DNA from: UBA5109 sp965661005 | Lineage (GTDB): Bacteria; Pseudomonadota; Gammaproteobacteria; Pseudomonadales; Pseudohongiellaceae | DNA: 64,000 nt | Direction: 5' to 3' | Assembly (NCBI GenBank): GCA_965661005.1 | Contig: CBFICB010000001.1 | Location: 124,001 to 188,000, forward strand | Part shown: positions 8,553 through 17,445 of the stretch, piece after piece | How positions within the stretch are numbered: position 1 is the first letter of the stretch | Layout: every line of letters starts with the position of its first letter | Position numbers and translations under genes: made by a program | The notes under the pieces: model-generated | Database searches by the model: none | What the model saw: the letters and a program-made list of their open reading frames with translations, nothing else | Told to the model about the DNA's origin: nothing

Positions 8553-11402
8553 TTACTCGTATTCAGACATAGGAGGACAAGCGCATACGAGATTTCTATC
8601 ACCAAAAACATTATCCACTCGCCCAACCGGCGGCCAATACTTGTTGTCTCTTAAAGAGTCCAAAGGGTAAACCGCCAATTCTCGATTGTAGGCATGTTGC
8701 CAGTCATCTGTGCTGACCATGTCGGCCGTATGAGGAGCATTGTGCAAAGGATTATCATCCTTGGGTAATTCACCCTTGCTGACACTCTCGATCTCAACTC
8801 GAATTTGTTTCATGGCGGCACAGAAACGACCTAATTCTGCTAAAGATTCACTTTCTGTTGGCTCTATCATTAGCGTTCCAGCAACGGGGAATGACATAGT
8901 AGGCGCATGGAAACCATAATCGATTAGGCGCTTGGCGATATCATCTACCGTTACGCCAGACTTCTCCTGAATAGGCCTAACATCGATAATACATTCATGC
9001 GCTACGCGCCCGTTGCTTCCGGTATAAAGCACCGGATAATCACCTTTGAGCTGGTTTGCAATATAGTTGGCATTTAATATGGCTACTTCACTGGCTTGCT
9101 TTAGCCCATTGGCACCCATCATTTTGATATACATCCAGGTAATAGGAAGTATTCCCGCACTGCCCCAGGCTGCAGACGCAACGGCGCCAACCTCACCATT
9201 ATCCAACATTGCATGTCCCGGCAAATATGGCGCCAAATGTTCTGCAACACCAATTGGCCCAACACCAGGGCCACCTCCTCCATGAGGAATACAAAATGTT
9301 TTATGAAGGTTTAGATGTGAAACATCACCACCAAACTTTCCTGGCTGACACAAACCTACCATTGCATTGAGATTTGCTCCATCCATATAAACCTGACCAC
9401 CATGGTCATGAACTATTTCGCAAAGCTCTCTTATACTTTCTTCAAATACACCGTGTGTAGATGGATAAGTAACCATAATAGCTGCCAGTTCATTTTTGTA
9501 TTGCTCGGCTTTTTCTCGCAGGTCGACAAGATCAACGTTTCCATTAGCATCGCATTTGACCACTACCACTTTCATGCCACACATTTGAGCAGATGCGGGG
9601 TTGGTGCCATGAGCAGAACTTGGAATTAAACATATGTTACGTTGAGCTTCTCCTCTGGCTTTTTGCCAGGCCCTAATTGCCAACAAGCCAGCATATTCTC
9701 CCTGAGACCCCGCATTAGGTTGTAATGAAATTGCTGCATAGCCAGTAATTTTACAGAGCATCTCTTCCAGCTCTTTAATCATTTGTAAATATCCAGGTAC
9801 TTGATCTTTCGGCACAAAGGGATGAATTTGGCCAAACTCTGGCCAGGTAATTGGAATCATTTCTGAGGTAGCATTCAGTTTCATGGTGCAGGAGCCAAGC
9901 GGAATCATGGCGCGATCTAAAGCAATATCTTTATCAGCAAGCTTTCTCATATAACGTAACAATTCAGTTTCAGAGTGATGGCTGTTAAAAACCGAATGAG
10001 TGAGAACATCCCCCTCTCGTATCATTGCACTTACTATTCCTGAACTTGCTTCCTCTTCAGCCTCTGCAAAATCTATATCCTGATCACTAAACAAATTCCA
10101 AAGTTGTTTAACATCATCAATGGTTGAGGTTTCATCCAAAGAAATTCCAAGCGTCGAAGCATTGATCACACGCAGGTTTATCCCCTGTTTATTTGCCCTA
10201 TGATGAACAGCCTCTGTTTCATCGCCGGTTTCAAGTGTCAGCGTGTCAAAAAAAGTAGCATTCTTAATTTTTACATCAGAGTAGTGCAAACCTGCTGCCA
10301 GTATTGCCGTTAAGGTATGTACGCGTTCAGCTATACGTTTTAGACCCTGAGGACCATGGTATACAGCATACATGCCGGCTATCACAGCCAGTAAGACTTG
10401 CGCAGTGCAAATGTTACTGGTGGCTTTTTCCCGACGTATATGTTGTTCGCGGGTTTGCAAAGCCAAGCGATATGCAGCTTTGCCTCTGGTGTCTTGTGAA
10501 ACGCCGATTAGTCTGCCTGGCAGGGAGCGTTTAAAGCTTTCTCGGGTCGACATAAATGCTGCATGAGGACCACCAAAACCTAAGGGCACACCAAAGCGCT
10601 GACTGGAACCAATAACAACATCCGCATTCATGGCGCCAGGTGACTTTATTAATAATAAACTTAATAAATCTGCAGCTACTGTGACTAATATTTGCTTCTC
10701 ATGCGCCTGTTCAATGAGCGCAGAGTAATCAGAAACTTCACCATCAGCACCTGGATTTTGAATTAACATAGCAAAGCAATCATGAGCCAACGCCTGCTCA
10801 GGTTTACCAATTATCAGTTCGATCCCAAAGGCTTCTGCTCTTGTTTTGAGCACATCTATTGTTTGTGGATAACAATTTTCATCAACAAAATATAATTCTG
10901 ACTTTGATTTGCTCATGCGCTGACATAAGGTCATAGCTTCTGCAGCGGCGCTGCCCTCATCCAATAAAGACGCATTAGCAATATCCATCCCTGTCAGATC
11001 GCTGACCATGGTCTGAAAATTTAATAAAGCTTCTAATCTGCCTTGAGATATTTCAGCTTGATATGGCGTATAAGCAGTGTACCAGGCAGGATTTTCCAAA
11101 ATATTTCTCAGGATAACCTTGGGTGTTAGGGTATTGTAATAACCTTGTCCGATATAAGATTTAAAAACTTTATTTTGATCAGCAAGATCTCTCAGTTCTT
11201 CTAAGGCAGTCTCTTCACTGATACTTTCTTGCATATCAAGGGCTTCATCCATACGGATGGACGCCGGCACAACAGCCTGAATAAACTCATCCATATTTTC
11301 ATAGCCAAGTTGAGCCAGCATAGCTGCTTGCTCGCCCTCGTTAGAACCCAAATGACGCGCAATAAACTCTTGGTGTGTTTCCAGTTCGGACAATAACTTC
11401 AT
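8553..11402 (-). CDS. gcvP: Glycine dehydrogenase (decarboxylating), P protein of glycine cleavage
   Basis: 949 residues, the usual length of the homodimeric single-chain P protein. It decarboxylates glycine with pyridoxal phosphate and passes the aminomethyl group to lipoyl-GcvH. The C-terminal half carries the PLP lysine motif HLNLHKTFCIPHGGGGPG, and the N-terminal half shows FIARHLG and the IGQGYYNT signature. It follows gcvT by 66 bases on the same strand, forming a gcvT-gcvP unit. gcvH, often found between them in Gammaproteobacteria, is not in this window and must be elsewhere for the system to work. Confidence 0.98.
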   Translation of the reverse strand: MKLLSELETHQEFIARHLGSNEGEQAAMLAQLGYENMDEFIQAVVPASIRMDEALDMQESISEETALEELRDLADQNKVFKSYIGQGYYNTLTPKVILRNILENPAWYTAYTPYQAEISQGRLEALLNFQTMVSDLTGMDIANASLLDEGSAAAEAMTLCQRMSKSKSELYFVDENCYPQTIDVLKTRAEAFGIELIIGKPEQALAHDCFAMLIQNPGADGEVSDYSALIEQAHEKQILVTVAADLLSLLLIKSPGAMNADVVIGSSQRFGVPLGFGGPHAAFMSTRESFKRSLPGRLIGVSQDTRGKAAYRLALQTREQHIRREKATSNICTAQVLLAVIAGMYAVYHGPQGLKRIAERVHTLTAILAAGLHYSDVKIKNATFFDTLTLETGDETEAVHHRANKQGINLRVINASTLGISLDETSTIDDVKQLWNLFSDQDIDFAEAEEEASSGIVSAMIREGDVLTHSVFNSHHSETELLRYMRKLADKDIALDRAMIPLGSCTMKLNATSEMIPITWPEFGQIHPFVPKDQVPGYLQMIKELEEMLCKITGYAAISLQPNAGSQGEYAGLLAIRAWQKARGEAQRNICLIPSSAHGTNPASAQMCGMKVVVVKCDANGNVDLVDLREKAEQYKNELAAIMVTYPSTHGVFEESIRELCEIVHDHGGQVYMDGANLNAMVGLCQPGKFGGDVSHLNLHKTFCIPHGGGGPGVGPIGVAEHLAPYLPGHAMLDNGEVGAVASAAWGSAGILPITWMYIKMMGANGLKQASEVAILNANYIANQLKGDYPVLYTGSNGRVAHECIIDVRPIQEKSGVTVDDIAKRLIDYGFHAPTMSFPVAGTLMIEPTESESLAELGRFCAAMKQIRVEIESVSKGELPKDDNPLHNAPHTADMVSTDDWQHAYNRELAVYPLDSLRDNKYWPPVGRVDNVFGDRNLVCACPPMSEYE

Positions 11403-11468
11403 AGTGATCGACTACTCTCTTAGATAGCACTTACAAAAGTACTTATAAATGTTTGTTAGATATTTTGT

Positions 11469-12578
11469 TTATACTCGATAGTAACTTTGAGGAACGAAAG
11501 GCAGTTTACAGACAGTTGCCAGTAATTTTTTATTACGCACCACCGCCTGTAATTCTGTACCCACTTCTGCGAATTCTTTTTCTACATAGGCAAGTGCAAC
11601 TGGTGAACCTACTGTTGGTCCGAAGCCTCCGCTACTCACTTCTCCTATTTTCACACCATCTTTAGATTGAAGCTCAGCACCTTCACGAGCAGAAACTCTG
11701 CCATCAATTTTTAAGCCTACTCGCTTTATCGGGGCGCCTGTTTGCATTTGTTCTAAAATTTTCTCTGCTCCGAGGAAGCCACCAGCCTTAGTTCCGCCAT
11801 CACGACGGTTTTTACTAATGCTCCATATCAAGCCTGCTTCTATAGGAGTAATTTCTTCATTTAGCTCATGACCATATAGGCAGAGTCCAGATTCCAGCCT
11901 TAAAGAATCTCTTGCTCCTAAACCTACGGCTTCAACTTCTTTGTGGATCAAAAGCATACGCGCAAACTTTTCAGCTTCAGCATTATTGACTGAAATTTCA
12001 AATCCATCTTCACCGGTATAACCTGCGCGATTGATGTAGCAATCAATACCATTTATTTCTGCTTGTATGCCCCACATAAAACCCAGATTATCAAGGTCAT
12101 CAATATAAGGTGCCATGACATCTTTGGCGCTCGGTCCTTGCAAAGCCAACAAGGATTGTTTTTCCAATACCTCAATCTGCAAACCCTGCAAATGAGACCT
12201 TAAATGATGAATATCCTTTTCTTTACAACCAGCATTGATAACCAGGAAAAATTTTTCAGATTCCAGGCGAGTGATCATCAAATCATCGATTACTCCACCT
12301 GCTTCATTAGTCAGTAAGGCATAACTTTGCTGGTTTATTTCCAGGGCCTCAAGATCAACGGGGATCAAAGTTTCCAGAGCCGCAACAACGCCTTTTCCGC
12401 TTGTTATGAGCTGCCCCATATGGGAAACATCAAATAAACCAGCTCGCTCACGAGTTTGCTGATGCTCCTTGATTATTCCTAATGGATAAGAAACAGGCAT
12501 TGCATAGCCTGCGAATGGTACTAATTTAGCGCCTAGTTCATTATGCAATTCAAAAAGCGAAGTATGTTTTAATTCCAA
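11469..12578 (-). CDS. gcvT: Aminomethyltransferase, T protein of glycine cleavage
   Basis: 369 residues, full length. GcvT takes the aminomethyl group from GcvH, releases ammonia and makes 5,10-methylene-tetrahydrofolate. Recognisable segments are LFDVSHMGQL near residue 50, YTGEDGFEI (folate-binding region) and GLGARDSLRLESGLCLYG. It is the first gene of the gcvT-gcvP unit. No glycine riboswitch fits upstream: a terminator hairpin for the previous gene ends about 22 bases before the start codon. Confidence 0.97.
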   Translation of the reverse strand: MELKHTSLFELHNELGAKLVPFAGYAMPVSYPLGIIKEHQQTRERAGLFDVSHMGQLITSGKGVVAALETLIPVDLEALEINQQSYALLTNEAGGVIDDLMITRLESEKFFLVINAGCKEKDIHHLRSHLQGLQIEVLEKQSLLALQGPSAKDVMAPYIDDLDNLGFMWGIQAEINGIDCYINRAGYTGEDGFEISVNNAEAEKFARMLLIHKEVEAVGLGARDSLRLESGLCLYGHELNEEITPIEAGLIWSISKNRRDGGTKAGGFLGAEKILEQMQTGAPIKRVGLKIDGRVSAREGAELQSKDGVKIGEVSSGGFGPTVGSPVALAYVEKEFAEVGTELQAVVRNKKLLATVCKLPFVPQSYYRV

Positions 12579-12601
12579 TTTTTTAATCCAGCTAATAATT
12601 T

Positions 12602-12641
12602 AAAAAAACAAAAAGGCTTCAACCAAATTATTTTGGTTGAA
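12602..12641 (-). terminator. Intrinsic terminator of the M6 protease gene, close to the gcvT start
   Basis: On the minus strand TTCAACCAAA and TTTGGTTGAA (12641-12632 and 12627-12618) form a perfect 10-bp stem with a 4-base loop, followed by GCC and a T-rich tract to about 12602. It ends the protease transcript. Only about 22 bases remain before the gcvT ATG, so the gcvT promoter must overlap the hairpin, or gcvT depends on read-through. Confidence 0.85.
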
Positions 12642-12672
12642 CCAGCTCAGCAGACGAATCAACTTTTACCTG

Positions 12673-15438
12673 TTAACGTTCCCAACTAAAGTACACTTTA
12701 ACTTTTGCCTCAACTGGCGCTGAGTCATCGGGTAATGCTAATTGAAAATTTAATCCTTCATTAGGAATATTGGCGCTGCCGAATTGAAGCAATGGATTCA
12801 TATAAGATTCGCTGTCACTAAATCTGTCTACGGCAGAAAAAGGTGAAACTCTGTCCAGCACAATTGTATCATTTTCAATTCTGTAAAATCTCAACCCATC
12901 ATCAAAATTTTCCAAAGAAAATGGCGCATCTCCAGAATGCACATTCCTCAATACGCGATCATAAAGTCGGTATGAAAGACCTTCTCTTCCCAAGCGAATA
13001 TCATATAAAGAGCCCATGGACTTATAGGCTTGCCTGTCGATTCCAGGGAGGACTTCATTAATTAAGGTAAAGCTGTAACGAAAAGGTCTACCTTGCCAAT
13101 GTAAGTTTTCGCCAATGAGAGAGTTTGAATCATTACAATAACTTCGGTCAGCCTCACTAAGATCGACCGGGAAGTAAGCTGCTTGTCTTTGAAAACACAT
13201 TACATCCAGATAGGACTGCCTCAAAACTGGCTGTGCATCTTGATTCAACTCATAAAAACGCCAACCATTTTCTTCTTTGTAATAGATTGCCGGTACCATT
13301 GGCACCTCAAATTCCTGCGCAGTGGAATCCACCAGCAAAAGAAATCCATTACCTAGACCAAACTGAGCCGGTTCATTTTGACTCCATAGATATGAGCCAT
13401 TGTAGTACCAAAGAAGCACGCCTGGGCGGTAAGCAAAATCAACAGCTTCTATCTCTCCACTTTCAGCATTTCTGTAAAAAGAAAAGCCCGGTTGAGCTAA
13501 TGCTGAGTCATAGTTATAGGCAGAGGCAAACTCCTGGTAAGGATCTCTATATTCCAACAAATAAAAATGCGGCACTGCCAGGTCATGATTGCCACTACTT
13601 AAGGAAAAGCCATCCACTGACCAACCCTGAAAGCTCTGTGCCTCAAAATCATCTCTAAAGCCCAAAGCTGCTATTTCAACATTATCAATCAAAGCGCCAT
13701 CTTCCACGGCAGCCATATCTGCATAATAATGAAACCTGATTTCTAACTGTTCCGAGCCAGCATAAGCACTTAAGTCAAAAGCCGCATGAACCCATTGCGG
13801 GATAGAACAAAGGTCAATGGCATCGTCTCCAATCCGCTCTTCAGCCAGAGCCACATCCTGATCAGGTATACAACCCATGGTGCTTTCTACTTTGCCATCA
13901 CCATCCAGGTCGCCACTACGTCCAGTAAAGCCCGGAATGGTGCCAAATCCATCATGTCCACGCTGAGATGGCATAACGCTGTTACCATCCTCAGGGCTGA
14001 CTTTATCTAGGGGCATTAAACGCTGATAGTTTTCACCGTCTTGTGAAGCCTCTACATATAGATAATCCCAATCAGCCTCAATGGTAAACCATGCATCCAG
14101 CTCCATGATGATGTCCTGCCCACCCATTTGGCTGAGATCAAAGCGTCTACTCAGATAATTATTCAGGTCATTGCCCTGCCCGGTATATGCAGCTTGAAGC
14201 CCATTATTTGGCCCTAAAGGCCCCATACGTAACTCGCGAATTTTGGGAGGCAGTATTACCATCGCCGCATCACATACTCCTTCCGGGTTTGCCGAAGCAT
14301 TCCAGTCATTCATGGTTTTCAGGTAGAGTGACTGAATTTTATTGCCTCCTGTCATTGTTGGCTCAATGACACATGGCTTAGCCCAACCTAAAACCATTCT
14401 TGACCAAATGCTCATTTCTTGAGGGACAGGGCTCGCTGTTGAACTCATCACTTCCCAGGAGGCTGTTGAATTGCTGGTTTGACGAGCATAAATGTCCGGA
14501 AGCCCAATTGAATGTCCAAATTCATGTATAAAGGTTGAAACTTCCGTATATTCAGACTGCATGTTGTAGTCATACACCCAGAGACCTTCTTTTAATTCGA
14601 CTCCTCCGCGCCTGTTAATGAAACCCTCAACTTCAGGGCCCTTGCCATTATTCTTGGTCAATGAAAAACGATGGGGCCAGATGCGTTGCGCACACTCCTG
14701 TTCATCAGGGCTCAACAAATCATACAAATTACTGGGAGCATTAGGAGTAAATTTTTGATTTAAGCTGTACAGACTCTGACAAGAAGATTGGCCCTTACCT
14801 GCAAACACCAGCACAAAATGATCAATATATCCGTCTCTTTCGTTATATACGCCATCCCCGTCATAGTCCATTGGATCCCAAACATCAAAGTCTTCCCAGG
14901 GAAAATCTGGTTGCTGCTCATAGGCCTTTGCCAATGCATCTTCTACCAGAATCTCTGCTCTAGAATCATTGCGCCATTGCCCATCAGAGTTTTGTACTGG
15001 GCTACCATAATATTCAGAAGGCTGGTCGACTGTAACCATGGGAAAGATCTCCCCGCTTACAATAAACTGGCCCTTTGATTGATGGTAAAAATAGTGGGTC
15101 AGAGTCCCTGGCGAAGGATTTTGTAAATCATCATCAAATAGTAACTGATCAAAATATGCCTGATTCTTGCTGTCCGCAAGCGGCTCGCCTAAATAGCGAT
15201 CAAAGCCTTTATCTTGATATGTAACGGGAATTATTAACAGACGATGTGGACTTTCAGCGCTGCTGAAAACTGGCGGAATAGCATCCGATTTTATCTGCGG
15301 ATTGCCTAGCTCTCCTAACTCAAAATTTGCCAAGTGCTCAATCATCTCAAGACTGAGCTGGTTTTGTGCCTGATTTTGCGAAAAGGCAGGCAGAGCAATT
15401 ACAAATAAGATAAAAAAAATCAGTCTAGGCTGAATCAA
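12673..15438 (-). CDS. Secreted M6-family metalloprotease (immune inhibitor A-like)
   Basis: 921 residues with a clear signal peptide (MIQPRLIFFILFVIALPAFS, cleavage near residue 20). The zinc motif HEFGHSIGLPD (HExxHxxGxxD) lies at about residue 306, in the usual place for the M6 catalytic domain. Upstream is an aspartate-rich, calcium-binding-like stretch (DYDGDGVYNERDGYIDHFV). Two later regions resemble carbohydrate-binding or MAM-like beta domains with DGDGKVES. M6 enzymes are extracellular proteases; nutrient scavenging is the likely role here. A single-gene unit closed by its own terminator. No secretion genes are adjacent. Confidence 0.9.
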   Translation of the reverse strand: MIQPRLIFFILFVIALPAFSQNQAQNQLSLEMIEHLANFELGELGNPQIKSDAIPPVFSSAESPHRLLIIPVTYQDKGFDRYLGEPLADSKNQAYFDQLLFDDDLQNPSPGTLTHYFYHQSKGQFIVSGEIFPMVTVDQPSEYYGSPVQNSDGQWRNDSRAEILVEDALAKAYEQQPDFPWEDFDVWDPMDYDGDGVYNERDGYIDHFVLVFAGKGQSSCQSLYSLNQKFTPNAPSNLYDLLSPDEQECAQRIWPHRFSLTKNNGKGPEVEGFINRRGGVELKEGLWVYDYNMQSEYTEVSTFIHEFGHSIGLPDIYARQTSNSTASWEVMSSTASPVPQEMSIWSRMVLGWAKPCVIEPTMTGGNKIQSLYLKTMNDWNASANPEGVCDAAMVILPPKIRELRMGPLGPNNGLQAAYTGQGNDLNNYLSRRFDLSQMGGQDIIMELDAWFTIEADWDYLYVEASQDGENYQRLMPLDKVSPEDGNSVMPSQRGHDGFGTIPGFTGRSGDLDGDGKVESTMGCIPDQDVALAEERIGDDAIDLCSIPQWVHAAFDLSAYAGSEQLEIRFHYYADMAAVEDGALIDNVEIAALGFRDDFEAQSFQGWSVDGFSLSSGNHDLAVPHFYLLEYRDPYQEFASAYNYDSALAQPGFSFYRNAESGEIEAVDFAYRPGVLLWYYNGSYLWSQNEPAQFGLGNGFLLLVDSTAQEFEVPMVPAIYYKEENGWRFYELNQDAQPVLRQSYLDVMCFQRQAAYFPVDLSEADRSYCNDSNSLIGENLHWQGRPFRYSFTLINEVLPGIDRQAYKSMGSLYDIRLGREGLSYRLYDRVLRNVHSGDAPFSLENFDDGLRFYRIENDTIVLDRVSPFSAVDRFSDSESYMNPLLQFGSANIPNEGLNFQLALPDDSAPVEAKVKVYFSWER

Positions 15439-15756
15439 TTTAATTGGCCTTGATTAGCTTTTGGAATGTTCGAACTATCTTACTAAATGACTACATAATG
15501 AACAAACAAGAACTGACTTTTGTTTTGATAATTTTGGTCTGCCAAAATTTATGACGAGTAGAAGCTCTCTAATTTCTCTGTCTATAGTATATTGTGAATT
15601 ATATTGAAATTTATGGATAGCAAATCTAGGCTATGGCAGGATAAGCTACTAATTAACGTGAAATATAAGCTAATATTCCTCTCTGACTTAAAGCTGGACA
15701 GGGCCACAAACAAAAGCTATACCCGGCGATCAAAATGTATAAAATATATCCTCAGC
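15439..15756. other. Divergent intergenic region with an 8-bp inverted repeat
   Basis: This 318-base AT-rich gap separates the minus-strand protease from the plus-strand TPR gene, so it should hold both promoters. AATTTTGG (15530-15537) and CCAAAATT (15542-15549) form a perfect 8-bp inverted repeat with a 4-base centre, which could be an operator. The frame of the next gene is open from a TTG at 15604, but the 51 extra codons look non-coding and precede a signal peptide. I see no RNA gene. Confidence 0.4.
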
Positions 15757-17361
15757 ATGATTCATTTTAAGTTTTTTTCCCACAAGGTTTTACTAGCCTT
15801 ATCTTTGGGCCTTGTATCTGCAGTTTCATGGAGTCAGGAAACTCTCTCATCACAAGCAACACCTTTAGAAAATGAGGACGCCAGGCAAAATGCCGAGCAG
15901 GAAAGCAGCCAAGATTTTAACCTTAGTTATGTCCCTATAGTTTTTGATCCCGTATTAATTCAAACTATTGAACTTAGTGAGACGGATGATAATGGTGAGC
16001 CTAGGCTAGACACCATCGAGCTATCTACTTTGCCTTCATCAAACAACCTACCCCCATTTGCCGGAATCGAACCTCCTCAAACAGATCAAAGCGTAATTGA
16101 CTTCTCTCTCGCGCAATTCCAGGAAAGTATCGCTGAGTTTGAAATAGATGGCGGCGTTTACGACTTTCGCTTAAGTGAACTTTATTTGAGCCTGGGCAAT
16201 ACCTACCGCCTAGCTGGCGATTTTCAACTTGCGATCGATTCCTATAACGAGGCTCTGCAATTAAGCAGGATAAATGAGGGCTTATTTACAGAAGACCAGG
16301 TCCCTATTGTTGAGGAGCTTGTGAATAGCTATTTAAACCTGGGAGACATAGAGTCAGCCAATCTCAATCAAGAATATTTATTGTACGTTAAACAAAAAAT
16401 CCATGGAGCAGGGCATCCGATGATCCTAAACGACTTATTGGAATATGCTGACTGGAACCTGCATGCAACAAGTCTGAGCATGGGCTATCGCCCAAACTTT
16501 CAATCCTTATATTTTAGAACTCAATCTTTTAACGAGCGAAATTATATCCAGCCAGAAACCACAGAGAATTTTTTAGCGGCTGCAGCTTTTGCCTATACTC
16601 AGGCGCTAATTATGCAACACGATCTTGAGTCGCAGTCTAATGAAAGCTACTCTTCAGCTGAAACTCTCCAATTAAAAGATACTTTAGGCTTCCCCGATGA
16701 AGACTATAATATTTCAGAAACTGAACAAAAACTCGCATACACTTACTTCCTACAAAATCAGTTCGACCAAAACAACATTGCTAATAATGCTTTTAATGAA
16801 GCACCTACCACCTATTTCCTGGATAGCTATAGCAATGGCAGAACCGCTCTAGAAAGGCGTTATGCATATTTACGCGATAAAAACAGTCCTGCCATCGATA
16901 TCATTCATGCATTATTGGATATTGCTGATTGGTATTTGATTTTTGAAAGGTGGTCTTCTGCCGAAGAACTTTACATTCAGGCATTTGAACTAATGGCTGC
17001 CAATGACATAGAAACAATCAATGGCTTGGACTATCCCGATCTGCCTTTAGAAATTCCTACCTTTATAAGTTCAGCATATAGCAGAGAAAGCTATGACCTA
17101 TCTTCTGAAGTGCCGCTGCCTTACGAAGGATATATTGATCTCAGCTTTACGATTTCCCGCTTTGCCAGACCAACCAGAATTAGATTTATTTCTAGCTCCG
17201 AGGGAACTAATGAGGCAACCGAAAGAGCGCTATTAGAGAAAGTAAGGGACACAAAATACAGGCTGCAACTGACGGATAGATCCGAGTATGCTGAAAACAC
17301 CTATTTGCTTCGATATTATTATACTAGCCAACCGGAGCCGCCAAATACTGAAGAAGAATAA
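15757..17361 (+). CDS. Exported TPR protein with TonB-like C-terminal domain
   Basis: 534 residues from ATG 15757, chosen because it begins a good signal peptide (KFFSHKVLLALSLGLVSAVSWS); the upstream in-frame TTG would bury it. Residues about 110-200 contain tetratricopeptide helices (LSLGNTYRLAGDFQLAIDSY), with another TPR-like pair near residue 390 (ALLDIADWYLIFERWSSAEE). The last 80 residues (from PLPYEGYIDLSFTISRFARP) read like the TonB C-terminal fold: strand, then a residue-rich IRFISSSEG turn, an ALLEKVRDTKYR helix and a final strand. No TonB membrane anchor is present. Function unknown. A role in envelope protein assembly is only a guess. Confidence 0.65.
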   Translation: MIHFKFFSHKVLLALSLGLVSAVSWSQETLSSQATPLENEDARQNAEQESSQDFNLSYVPIVFDPVLIQTIELSETDDNGEPRLDTIELSTLPSSNNLPPFAGIEPPQTDQSVIDFSLAQFQESIAEFEIDGGVYDFRLSELYLSLGNTYRLAGDFQLAIDSYNEALQLSRINEGLFTEDQVPIVEELVNSYLNLGDIESANLNQEYLLYVKQKIHGAGHPMILNDLLEYADWNLHATSLSMGYRPNFQSLYFRTQSFNERNYIQPETTENFLAAAAFAYTQALIMQHDLESQSNESYSSAETLQLKDTLGFPDEDYNISETEQKLAYTYFLQNQFDQNNIANNAFNEAPTTYFLDSYSNGRTALERRYAYLRDKNSPAIDIIHALLDIADWYLIFERWSSAEELYIQAFELMAANDIETINGLDYPDLPLEIPTFISSAYSRESYDLSSEVPLPYEGYIDLSFTISRFARPTRIRFISSSEGTNEATERALLEKVRDTKYRLQLTDRSEYAENTYLLRYYYTSQPEPPNTEEE

Positions 17362-17369
17362 GCTGCAAT

Positions 17370-17396
17370 AAAAAGCCAGCATAATGCTTGCTTTTT
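17370..17396. terminator. Bidirectional terminator between convergent genes
   Basis: AAAAAGCCAGCA (17370-17381) and TGCTTGCTTTTT (17385-17396) pair over 12 positions with one mismatch and a 3-base loop. Both flanks are A/T runs, so it can stop transcription from the TPR gene and from the molybdenum hydroxylase gene. Confidence 0.8.
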
Positions 17397-17445
17397 ACTA
17401 CTCGTTTTTTATTTACAGGCATTTGAAAAGCCCGTTATCTGCTGT

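Noticed and set aside
15604..15756. Extended N-terminus of the TPR/TonB-like gene from a TTG
   Set aside because: It would place 51 unconvincing residues before a good signal peptide.
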